A stretch of DNA of 6,112 nucleotides from Burkholderiales bacterium (GTDB lineage Bacteria > Pseudomonadota > Gammaproteobacteria > Burkholderiales > Burkholderiaceae), in the NCBI GenBank assembly GCA_947372535.1, contig CANBUA010000276.1, positions 1-6,112 on the forward strand, read 5' to 3'. Below are positions 1-5,755 of this stretch, one piece after another. The translations under genes and the position numbers were made by a program. Position 1 is the first letter of the stretch, and each line of letters begins with the position of its first letter. The notes below the pieces were generated by a model. It saw only the letters and a list, made by a program, of their open reading frames with translations. It ran no database searches and had not been told where the DNA came from.

Positions 1-456
1 AGTGAGGCGGCCTGCCGCCAGATGGTGAGCCGCGCCAAGGCGCAGTTGCGCGAGGCACGGCCGCGCTACACCGTGGCCCCGCAAGCGCACCTGCGCGTGA
101 TGCGCCAGTTCGCTGAAGCGCTCTCGCTGGGTGATTTCACCTTGCTCAAATCGATGCTGGCCGAGCAGGCAGAGCTGATCGGTGACGGTGGCGGCAAAGT
201 GCCGAGCGTCGGCAAGCCGCTGTACGGCAGCGCGCGCATCGCACAGCTCTTTTATGCCACGTCGCTGCGGTTCAAGACCTTGGTGCGGGTCGAGCTGGCG
301 CTGATCAACGGGCAATGGGGCGTGTTGCGCTTCATCGACGGCGTGCTGGAGTCGGCGCAGTCCTATGAGACCGACGGCGAGCGCATCGTGCGCATCCATG
401 TGCAACGCAACCCGGACAAGCTGGCGCGCATCGCGGCCGCACGCACGCCAGCCTGA
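1..456 (+). CDS. ECF41-type RNA polymerase sigma factor, C-terminal part (5' end outside window)
   Basis: An open frame runs from base 1 to the TGA at 454-456, giving 151 residues with no start in the window; the ATG at 22 is internal. The first residues (SEAACRQMVSRAK) are the end of the sigma region 4 helix-turn-helix that reads the -35 element. A SnoaL-like alpha/beta domain of about 115 residues follows. It carries DGGGKV (visible residues 62-67) and NPDKL (137-141), the two C-terminal signatures I know from ECF41 sigma factors. In that group the fused domain replaces an anti-sigma factor and tunes activity, and the usual target is one neighbouring carboxymuconolactone decarboxylase, oxidoreductase or epimerase gene. 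The next gene here is such a decarboxylase-family gene and has an ECF41-like promoter. Sigma region 2 and the rest of region 4 lie upstream and cannot be checked. Family assignment is strong; the inducing signal is unknown. Confidence 0.88.
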   Translation, partial: SEAACRQMVSRAKAQLREARPRYTVAPQAHLRVMRQFAEALSLGDFTLLKSMLAEQAELIGDGGGKVPSVGKPLYGSARIAQLFYATSLRFKTLVRVELALINGQWGVLRFIDGVLESAQSYETDGERIVRIHVQRNPDKLARIAAARTPA

Positions 457-462
457 GGGGTT

Positions 463-489
463 CGTCACAACCGCGGTGGCTCACGCGTC
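463..489 (+). promoter_or_regulatory. Candidate ECF41-dependent promoter for the AhpD-like gene
   Basis: CGTCACA at 463-469 matches six of seven bases of the TGTCACA -35 element that I recall for ECF41 promoters. CGTC at 486-489 matches the -10 element. The spacer is exactly 16 bases. Transcription would begin near 495-500, leaving a leader of about 35-40 bases before the ATG at 535. The site lies in the 78-bp gap between the sigma factor and its expected target. The motif is from memory of the family; the match is seen directly. Confidence 0.65.
471..476. other. CCGCGG, predicted recognition site of the window's own Eco29kI-like restriction system
   Basis: This is the only CCGCGG I found on reading the whole window. 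It falls in the spacer between the -35 and -10 elements of the candidate ECF41 promoter. Its relevance depends on the Eco29kI-like system having the family's usual specificity, which is inferred. Confidence 0.45.
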
Positions 490-534
490 TTCAGGGCATG
501 TGTTCTCAACCCTGACCGAAAGCGAGCCACCACC

Positions 535-1014
535 ATGACCCAACGCCTCAACTACGCCGAACTGTCGTCGGCGTATTTCAAGAAGTTCGTTGCCTTCAGC
601 ACATCGCTGATCGACAGTGCGATCGAGGCGGGCATCCGCCACCTCGTCGAGATCCGCGCGTCGCAGCTGAACGCTTGCGCCCTGTGCGTCGACATGCACA
701 TCAAGCAGGCGACGATCCACGGCGAGCGCGCGCTGCGCCTGCATCACCTGGCGATCTGGCGCGAATCGACGCTGTTTTCGCCGAGGGAGCGGGCTGCGCT
801 GGCCTGGACAGAAGTGCTGACGAAGCTGCCCGACCACGGCGTGCCCGACGAGCTCTTCGAGCAGGTGCGGGCGCAGCTCTCAGAGAAGGAGGTATCAGAC
901 CTGACCTTCATCGTGATGTCGATCAACGCGTGGAACCGTGCCAACGTGGCCTTCAAGACCCTGCCCGGCGCGTTCGACGCGGCCTTCGGTCTTGACAAGG
1001 CCAATCTCCAATGA
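535..1014 (+). CDS. Carboxymuconolactone decarboxylase / AhpD-like alkylhydroperoxidase family protein
   Basis: The 159-residue product has the all-helical AhpD fold signature ASQLNACALCVDMH, with the CxxCxxxH motif at Cys48, Cys51 and His55 and a conserved Glu39 just upstream. In AhpD-type enzymes the cysteine pair does thiol peroxidase chemistry, assisted by a Glu/His proton relay. Proteins of this size class are usually annotated as alkylhydroperoxidases and probably act in the cytoplasm on peroxides; the true substrate is unknown. True gamma-carboxymuconolactone decarboxylases of the protocatechuate pathway generally lack this cysteine pair, so that role is unlikely. The ATG at 535 is chosen because the protein starts with the usual short N-terminal helix; only a weak purine stretch (AAGCGAG) precedes it. 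The gene follows the ECF41 sigma gene after 78 bp and is its expected target. Confidence 0.88.
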   Translation: MTQRLNYAELSSAYFKKFVAFSTSLIDSAIEAGIRHLVEIRASQLNACALCVDMHIKQATIHGERALRLHHLAIWRESTLFSPRERAALAWTEVLTKLPDHGVPDELFEQVRAQLSEKEVSDLTFIVMSINAWNRANVAFKTLPGAFDAAFGLDKANLQ

Positions 1015-1060
1015 GCGCGGCCCAACCCATGACGATCAGAGCAGGGCAAGCGCTTTCTGT

Positions 1061-1975
1061 TCAAGCACTCACCAAGTTGACGTCGCCTTCGGGCCTCAAG
1101 TGGGCGCTGGCCCCCGCCAACCACGCACGCGCGGCGTGGCTCATGTAGCGAGCTGGCCACCAGATGTGCGCCACGGCCCAGTCCAGCTCACGCGCAGGCA
1201 AGGCCCGCACCACCAGGTGGGCGGGCAAGGCCAGGCGGTCCAGCAAGGGCTGGGGCAAGATGGCCGTGCCCATGCCCGCCTCGGCCATCGAGAGCAAAAA
1301 ATCCCACTGGCCGCTTTCAGCAACCACCTCCGGCTGCACGCCCAGCTCCTGCCATCGGGCATGCAAACGCCTGCTCAAGGCATAGCCTTCGCCCAGCATC
1401 ACAACGGGCTGTCCGGCCAGCGCCGCCAGCCCCGGCCGCTTGAGCCGCGCCCACGACGCTTCGGCCGTGCCCACCAGGCAGACGGGGCAGCGCGCCAGCA
1501 CGGCCGAAGCCAGGCCCAGCTCAGGCCGCAAAGGCAGGATGCTCACGCCCACCTCCAGCTCGCCATCGGCCACCATCTGTTCGATGAGCTCGCCACCTGC
1601 CTCCCGCACCTGCAGCTGGATGCCCGGGTGCTGCGCCCGAAAGCGCCGGATCAGCGGTGAGAAAAACACATTCACCATGGGCGGGATGCCCACCGTCAGC
1701 GCGCCACGGCTGAGTTCAGCGAGGTCATCGACCTCACGCTGCAGGCCCTGTACCACCGCCAAGGCTTCCTGCCCACGCTCGAACACGATGCGGCCGACAT
1801 CGGTCAGGCTCACGCCGTGCGGGGTGCGCAGCAGCAAGGGCTGCCCCACCTCGGCTTCAAGCTGACGCACCATCTTGCTGATGGTCGATTGCGTGACGCT
1901 CAAGGCCTGTGCAGCCTGGGTGAAGCTGTTGAGGCGAACGGTCTCGACAAAGTAACGCAGGGCACGCAGGTCCAT
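1061..1975 (-). CDS. LysR-type transcriptional regulator
   Basis: The 304-residue protein is a full-length LysR regulator. The N-terminal winged helix-turn-helix (MDLRALRYFVETV, then FTQAAQALSVTQSTISKMV at about 18-36) is followed by a linker helix to about residue 90. A type 2 periplasmic-binding-like effector domain starts at GALTVGIPPM and runs to the end. The start is the ATG whose complement is at 1973-1975. A longer frame reaching 2014 would add 13 residues (Pro-rich, GRPAPPP) that the family does not have. Upstream GAG is a weak ribosome site. The gene is divergent from the CoA-transferase gene, with 166 bp between the chosen starts, the classical layout in which a LysR protein controls its neighbour and itself. 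Its 3' end converges on the AhpD-like gene with a 46-bp gap. The inducer cannot be read from sequence; a short-chain acid or acyl-CoA related to the transferase is a reasonable guess. Confidence 0.9.
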   Translation of the reverse strand: MDLRALRYFVETVRLNSFTQAAQALSVTQSTISKMVRQLEAEVGQPLLLRTPHGVSLTDVGRIVFERGQEALAVVQGLQREVDDLAELSRGALTVGIPPMVNVFFSPLIRRFRAQHPGIQLQVREAGGELIEQMVADGELEVGVSILPLRPELGLASAVLARCPVCLVGTAEASWARLKRPGLAALAGQPVVMLGEGYALSRRLHARWQELGVQPEVVAESGQWDFLLSMAEAGMGTAILPQPLLDRLALPAHLVVRALPARELDWAVAHIWWPARYMSHAARAWLAGASAHLRPEGDVNLVSA

Positions 1976-2040
1976 GTGGGTCTCGGCAAGCGGTGGGGGC
2001 GCAGGGCGGCCCATGAGAAATGCGACTGGATACCATGAAT

Positions 2041-2058
2041 ATTAGTCGCTTTACGAAT
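2041..2058. promoter_or_regulatory. Imperfect palindrome, possible LysR operator
   Basis: ATTaGT and ACgAAT form inverted arms around a 6-base centre (ATTnGT-N6-ACnAAT, ten paired positions). They sit in the only AT-rich stretch (about 2028-2062) between the divergent LysR and CoA-transferase genes. The canonical T-N11-A spacing is not exact, so the assignment rests mainly on position and symmetry. Confidence 0.33.
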
Positions 2059-2078
2059 GTAAGGCGGGTGCCGATACT
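2050..2078 (+). promoter_or_regulatory. Possible sigma-70 promoter of the CoA-transferase gene
   Basis: TTTACG (2050-2055) and GATACT (2073-2078) each match four of six consensus bases and are separated by 17 bases. The -35 half overlaps the imperfect palindrome at 2041-2058, as expected for a LysR-activated promoter. The leader would be about 55-60 bases. Elements this weak occur often by chance. Confidence 0.3.
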
Positions 2079-2132
2079 GGGGTCCACACAGCACGCTTGC
2101 CACCTCAGCGGCACGCGTCAGACATGGACACC

Positions 2133-2137
2133 GGAGA
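2133..2137 (+). promoter_or_regulatory. Shine-Dalgarno GGAGA that fixes the CoA-transferase start
   Basis: GGAGA lies four bases before the ATG at 2142. The two upstream in-frame starts (TTG at 2097, ATG at 2124) lack a comparable site, so 2142 is preferred. Confidence 0.6.
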
Positions 2138-2141
2138 CACC

Positions 2142-3653
2142 ATGCACCCTGAGCGCATTCGCCTGGCACGCCTGAGAGACAAGGTCATGTCGGCCCAGGA
2201 GGCCGCGCAATTGATTGGCGACGGCATGACTGTCGGCATGAGTGGCTTCACCCGAGCCGGAGACGCCAAGGCGCTGCCCTTCGCCTTGGCCGAGCGTGCC
2301 AGGCACCACCCCTTTCAGATCACGCTGATGACCGGTGCATCGCTGGGCCACGACGCCGACAAGTTGCTCAGCGACGCGGGTGTCACCGCCCGCCGCATGC
2401 CGTTTCAGGTGGACACCAGCTTGCGGCGCAAGATCAACGCGGGCGAGGTGATGTTCCTGGATCAGCACCTGTCGGAGACCGTCGAGATGCTGCGCAACCG
2501 CCAGATCGCGCCGGTCGATGTGGCCGTGATCGAGGCCACGTGCATCACGGCCGATGGCGGCATCGTGCCCACCACCTCCGTGGGCAATTCGGCCAGTTAT
2601 GCCATCCTGGCCCGCAAGGTGATCGTGGAGATCAACCTGAGCATGCCGCTGGAGCTCGAAGGCCTGCACGACATCTACATCCCCACCTACCGCCCGAACC
2701 GCCAGCCCATCCCATTGGTGAGCGTGGACCAGCGCATCGGCAGCACCGCCATCGCCATCGACCCCGACAAGATCGCCGCGATCGTGTTCACCGATCAGCC
2801 GGACAGCCCCTCCACCGTGCTGCCGCCCGATGCCGAAACCGCCGCGATCGCCGATCACCTCAACGGCTTCTTGTGGCGTGAGGTCCAGGCCAACCGACTC
2901 ACGCCTTCGCTGCAGCCCATCCAATCGGGCATCGGCACCATCGCCAATGCGGTGCTGCACGGCTTGATCGACTCGCCGTTCGAAGACCTGCGCATGTACT
3001 CCGAGGTGCTGCAAGACAGCAGCATCGACCTGCTCGATGCCGGGCGCATGCGTTTTGCCTCGGCCTCATCGCTGACGCTGTCCAAGGCCTACTACGACCG
3101 CGTCATCGGCCAGATCGACCGCTACAAATCCAGGCTGCTGCTGCGCCCTCAAGAGATCAGCAACCACCCCGAGGTGGTGCGGCGTTTGGGCCTGATCACC
3201 ATCAACACGGCGCTGGAGTGTGACCTCTATGGCAACGTCAACTCGACGCATGTCAACGGCACGCACATGATGAACGGTATTGGTGGCTCGGGCGACTTTG
3301 CCCGCAATGCCCACATGTCGATCTTTGTGACCAAGTCACTGGCCAAGCAGGGGCAGATCTCCAGCATCGTGCCCATGGTCACCCACGTGGACCACACCGA
3401 GCACGACGTGGACGTGCTGGTGACCGAGCATGGCCTGGCCGACCTGCGCGGCCTGGCGCCCCGCGAGCGGGCTTGCGTTGTGATCAACCAGTGCGTTGAC
3501 CCGCTTTACCGCGATGCACTCAACGGCTACTTCCGGGAGGCTTGCCGACGTGGCGGGCACACACCGCACGTGCTCGAAGAGGCTTTCGCCTGGCACACGC
3601 GCTATCGTCAGACCGGCTCCATGCTGGCGCGTGACATGACGCTGGTTGACTGA
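2142..3653 (+). CDS. Acetyl-CoA hydrolase/transferase family protein (succinate/acetate CoA-transferase type)
   Basis: The 503-residue product is full length for the class I CoA-transferase group that includes succinyl-CoA:acetate CoA-transferase (AarC, Cat1, ScpC) and proteins named acetyl-CoA hydrolase. The N-terminal half has the start typical of the family (KVMSAQEAA, then DGMTVGMSGFTRAGDAKA) and a VGNS motif at 147-150. The C-terminal half has the conserved QSGIGTIANAVLHGL (261-275). YSEVLQDSSIDLLDAG contains Glu288, the expected catalytic glutamate that forms the glutamyl-CoA thioester. GIGGSGDFARNA (379-390) is the glycine loop that forms the oxyanion hole. It should move CoA between short-chain acyl-CoAs (acetyl, succinyl, perhaps propionyl) and free acids in the cytoplasm. 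True hydrolase versus transferase, and the preferred acids, cannot be told from motifs alone. It is divergent from a LysR gene that probably regulates it, and appears monocistronic. Confidence 0.92.
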   Translation: MHPERIRLARLRDKVMSAQEAAQLIGDGMTVGMSGFTRAGDAKALPFALAERARHHPFQITLMTGASLGHDADKLLSDAGVTARRMPFQVDTSLRRKINAGEVMFLDQHLSETVEMLRNRQIAPVDVAVIEATCITADGGIVPTTSVGNSASYAILARKVIVEINLSMPLELEGLHDIYIPTYRPNRQPIPLVSVDQRIGSTAIAIDPDKIAAIVFTDQPDSPSTVLPPDAETAAIADHLNGFLWREVQANRLTPSLQPIQSGIGTIANAVLHGLIDSPFEDLRMYSEVLQDSSIDLLDAGRMRFASASSLTLSKAYYDRVIGQIDRYKSRLLLRPQEISNHPEVVRRLGLITINTALECDLYGNVNSTHVNGTHMMNGIGGSGDFARNAHMSIFVTKSLAKQGQISSIVPMVTHVDHTEHDVDVLVTEHGLADLRGLAPRERACVVINQCVDPLYRDALNGYFREACRRGGHTPHVLEEAFAWHTRYRQTGSMLARDMTLVD

Positions 3654-3660
3654 CACGGGC

Positions 3661-3700
3661 TCAGGATCAAGGCATGCACATCGTGCGTGCCCTCATGCGT
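3661..3700 (-). pseudogene. Relic of a glutaryl-CoA dehydrogenase 3' segment (13 codons)
   Basis: Read on the minus strand from 3700 to 3662 this stretch encodes [13 protein letters not shown], nearly identical to [13 protein letters not shown] in the intact gcdH at the right edge (5792-5830), including the catalytic Glu codon. DNA identity is 33 of 40 bases (3661-3700 against 5791-5830). Among the 13 codons five differ silently (ACG/ACC, GGC/GGG, CAC/CAT, GCC/GCG, ATC/ATT) and one changes Tyr to His. Similarity fades beyond 3700, and on the other side it ends a few bases past the CoA-transferase stop codon. The silent pattern implies divergence while still coding, so this is a leftover of another gcdH copy or homologue. 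Confidence 0.62.
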
Positions 3701-3711
3701 GATCGGGCACG
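3686..3711. terminator. Possible hairpin between convergent CoA-transferase and endonuclease genes
   Basis: CGTGCCC (3686-3692) pairs perfectly with GGGCACG (3705-3711) across a 12-base loop, in the 65-bp gap between convergent stop codons. No clear U-tract follows on either strand, only TGTAGTTT on the plus side. A competing 8-bp stem with one G-T pair (3672-3679 with 3683-3690) uses part of the same sequence. Terminator function is a guess from position. Confidence 0.22.
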
Positions 3712-3718
3712 TGTAGTT

Positions 3719-4417
3719 TCAGATGTCGGTGTCGTCTTGGCTTGCGCTGTACCGTGCCTCAGCTTCCTTGGCGACAAAGCGTGATTGCGCCAACCCTGGG
3801 GACTGGTTCAGCCAAGCCGCAGCCTCTTTTGCGATCTGGGTGGCCGATTCCTTGCGGGGGCGGCACTTGCTTGCCCAATTGCGTCCTGGGTGCAAGACAT
3901 CCCATTTGGGAGCCAGGCCGTTGTAGCGACCAGCACCCGGATCGTGGTTACCAAAGCCATCCAGCAGCAGGTTCCACAATGGCGAAAAGTGGGTGATCAG
4001 CAGCGATTCTCCCAGCGGAATCCAGATGTCATCGACGACCAGGTAACGACACGAGAAATCGTTCAGCGACAGATTTGTGGTGGCGTTGATGCTCTCCGCA
4101 TGCTCTGTGAGCCGTTTGTGAAGCGAGCGCGCGGGTTTGAGATTGCCCACGTCGGGTGTGGTACTTCCCCCTTTGCGGCCACCAGCGGGAATGGCTTTGC
4201 CCACGTAAATGGGCACTGTTGGGCCTTGGCGTTGGTTGATGGCCGCCATCGCCTGGTACGCTTCGAATGGGCCGGTGTAGTACAGGGCGTAGATGCCTGC
4301 ACCGAGAAATGGGTGCAGGTCAGTCATGGCAACCGCCGGCTGCGCCAGCATCGCGTCTGCGACGCTCTTGCCCAGGTTCACTTTTTCGAGGGGGTTGTAC
4401 GGGGTGGGTTGAATCAT
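3719..4417 (-). CDS. Type II restriction endonuclease, GIY-YIG nuclease, Eco29kI family
   Basis: The 232-residue product closely follows the Eco29kI family pattern. It has AGIYALYYTG (40-49), PIYVGKAIPAG (69-79), KRLTEHAESI (101-110), the VVDDIWIPLGESLLI block (127-141), PLWN (146-149) and DGFGNHDPGAGRY (153-165). Tyr43, Tyr71, Arg102, His106, Glu137 and Asn149 fit the six GIY-YIG active-site positions. Characterised members cut CCGCGG as dimers; that specificity is inferred here. The protein is a little longer than Eco29kI as I recall it (about 214 residues), with extra residues near 82-97 and at the C-terminus. The ATG complementary to 4415-4417 is chosen because the family motif NPLEKVNLG follows at once and because ATGA overlaps the methyltransferase stop, indicating translational coupling. 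A longer frame up to 4558 only reads back through the methyltransferase gene. The gene appears intact. Confidence 0.92.
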   Translation of the reverse strand: MIQPTPYNPLEKVNLGKSVADAMLAQPAVAMTDLHPFLGAGIYALYYTGPFEAYQAMAAINQRQGPTVPIYVGKAIPAGGRKGGSTTPDVGNLKPARSLHKRLTEHAESINATTNLSLNDFSCRYLVVDDIWIPLGESLLITHFSPLWNLLLDGFGNHDPGAGRYNGLAPKWDVLHPGRNWASKCRPRKESATQIAKEAAAWLNQSPGLAQSRFVAKEAEARYSASQDDTDI

Positions 4418-5649
4418 GCTGCGACGGCCTCGAAAAAGCCGCGCTGTGCAATCTTTCGATGATCTGCTGACAACAGCTGGAGCGCCACACTGGCCGCCAT
4501 TTGCTGGCCCAAGGTCACGGGTACCGCATTGCCCAGTTGCCGCATGGCTTCGCCCCATGCGCCATGCAGCTCGTAGCTGTCCGGGAAGGCTTGCAAACGG
4601 GCCGACTCGCGGATGCTGAAATACCGGACGGAGCCATCCAGCCTGACGAGCATGTTCTCGCCGCCTGGCACCCCGTGACCGCCTGCCTTGAGTGTTTTGG
4701 CGGGCAAGTCCATGGGACTTCCGGTGTGGCCGGGATAAATGCGCGCGCCTGCTTGAAGGCGGTGGTTGAGGTCCAGTCCTCGGCCGTCTTCTTTTGGCTC
4801 GGGCAGCCCCACCAAGGCGTCACGCACGGTGCGCCACGCAGCTTTGGTCGGCAAGATGCCCAGCCCCTTCATGCCGGCCACCAGGCTGGCATGCTTGGCT
4901 GGCAATGTGGGGCGATGCTTGCTGGCGATCTGATGGCGATCCCAATAGGTACCGTCCACATGCTGGTCATACAACAATGCGTCAAGCGAATGCGTCTCGG
5001 CAGGAAAGGACCAGCGGGCGTCCACATCGCTGCGGAAACCGACGATGAACACGCGCTCTCGCTTCTGTGCGACCCCATAGTTTGCTGCGTTGACCAATCG
5101 AACAAACAGGCGATAGCTGAGCCCGCTTCCAGAGTTCTTCCTGGACGTCTTGAACTCCTGCAGCCTCTTTTGATGATCACACCAAGACTCGTCGGACTTC
5201 TTGGTGATTTCGGGGAACTCAAGCTGAAGTTGGATATAAGAAAAATACGACGAGAAGCTTGCGCGCGTCAGGCCTTTGACGTTCTCAAAGATGAATGCGC
5301 GGGGGCGGAGTTTGCGCACGACGGACACCGACGCAGGGAACATGTCGCGTGCATCGAGGTTGGCCTGGTGCTTGCCACCCATGGAGAAGGGCTGACAAGG
5401 CGGCCCACCAGCAACCAGGTCAAGCCCTTCCATGGCCGCAGTGTCAACGCCGTCAATCCATTGACGAACATCTCCTTCATGCAAAGGCCATTCGGCGACC
5501 AGAGGATGCCCGCGCTCCTGGTTCTGTCGGATGGAGTCACATGCCCAGCGGTCCCACTCCACCACGCCTTGGCTCTTGAACCCGGCCAAGCTGACGCCCA
5601 TGGCCAATCCGCCGGCGCCAGCGAACAGCTCTACAGAGGTAAGGGGCAT
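4414..5649 (-). CDS. Type II DNA (cytosine-5) methyltransferase, partner of the Eco29kI-like endonuclease
   Basis: The 411-residue protein has the C5-methyltransferase motifs in canonical order. Motif I is FAGAGG (9-14, S-adenosylmethionine binding), motif IV GPPCQPFS with catalytic Cys85, motif VI ENVKG (122-126) and motif VIII QKRERVFIVG (195-204). Motif IX is RESARLQAFPD (347-357) and motif X QLGNAVP (371-377). The region between about 206 and 340 is the target recognition domain. It should methylate a cytosine in the sequence cut by the adjacent endonuclease, predicted CCGCGG, and so protect the host. The N-terminus begins directly at motif I, with no helix-turn-helix extension of the kind used by autoregulating methyltransferases, and no controller (C) protein gene is visible. 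No Shine-Dalgarno sequence precedes the ATG. A LexA-like box lies 7 bases upstream. Being first in the operon favours methylation before cutting. Confidence 0.94.
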   Translation of the reverse strand: MPLTSVELFAGAGGLAMGVSLAGFKSQGVVEWDRWACDSIRQNQERGHPLVAEWPLHEGDVRQWIDGVDTAAMEGLDLVAGGPPCQPFSMGGKHQANLDARDMFPASVSVVRKLRPRAFIFENVKGLTRASFSSYFSYIQLQLEFPEITKKSDESWCDHQKRLQEFKTSRKNSGSGLSYRLFVRLVNAANYGVAQKRERVFIVGFRSDVDARWSFPAETHSLDALLYDQHVDGTYWDRHQIASKHRPTLPAKHASLVAGMKGLGILPTKAAWRTVRDALVGLPEPKEDGRGLDLNHRLQAGARIYPGHTGSPMDLPAKTLKAGGHGVPGGENMLVRLDGSVRYFSIRESARLQAFPDSYELHGAWGEAMRQLGNAVPVTLGQQMAASVALQLLSADHRKIAQRGFFEAVAA

Positions 5650-5656
5650 GTTTGCG

Positions 5657-5676
5657 TACTGTATTTATTGACAGTG
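5657..5676 (-). promoter_or_regulatory. LexA (SOS) box upstream of the restriction-modification operon
   Basis: The 20 bases at 5657-5676 contain CTGT (5659-5662), eight bases, then ACAG (5671-5674), a perfect LexA core. Against the enterobacterial consensus TACTGTATATATATACAGTA 16 of 20 positions agree. Betaproteobacterial LexA uses the same CTGT-N8-ACAG core. The box starts 7 bases before the methyltransferase ATG and covers the likely -10 element, a position that would allow repression. LexA binding is inferred from sequence only. Confidence 0.6.
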
Positions 5677-5690
5677 TTCGAGTGTAGCAA
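5662..5690 (-). promoter_or_regulatory. Possible promoter of the methyltransferase-endonuclease operon
   Basis: On the minus strand TTGCTA (5690-5685, four of six -35 bases) and TAAATA (5667-5662, three of six -10 bases) are 17 bases apart. The -10 lies inside the LexA-like box. The start point would be about 6 bases from the ATG, so the mRNA would be nearly leaderless, which fits the absence of a Shine-Dalgarno sequence. The elements are weak. Confidence 0.3.
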
Positions 5691-5755
5691 ACACATCTCG
5701 CCATGGCGATGGCCGCAGCCGACGAGACACGTTTACTCCATGGTGGGATGGCGGC

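Noticed and set aside
1011..1148. A 45-codon plus-strand frame whose ATG overlaps the AhpD-like stop (ATGA), possibly a coupled third gene.
   Set aside because: Most of it lies antisense to the well-supported LysR 3' end, the sequence has no recognisable family feature, and no ribosome site is visible. The ATGA overlap could be chance.
1976..2014. Longer LysR start adding 13 N-terminal residues.
   Set aside because: LysR proteins begin at the MDLRALRYF position; the extra Pro-rich residues do not fit the family.
2097..2141. Longer CoA-transferase starts at TTG 2097 or ATG 2124.
   Set aside because: Neither has a good ribosome site, while ATG 2142 has GGAGA at proper distance and gives the usual family N-terminus.
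2118..3014. 298-codon minus-strand open frame opposite the CoA-transferase.
   Set aside because: Composition rich in Gly, His, Asp and Val, typical of an antisense shadow, with no recognisable motif; the opposite strand is a clear full-length enzyme.
5657..5676. The inverted repeat before the methyltransferase as a C-protein box or methyltransferase autoregulatory operator.
   Set aside because: No C gene is visible, the methyltransferase lacks an N-terminal DNA-binding extension, and the match to a LexA box is much more specific.
5700..5713. GCCAT/ATGGC hairpin downstream of gcdH as a terminator.
   Set aside because: Only a 5-bp stem with a 4-base loop and no T-run on the minus strand after it.
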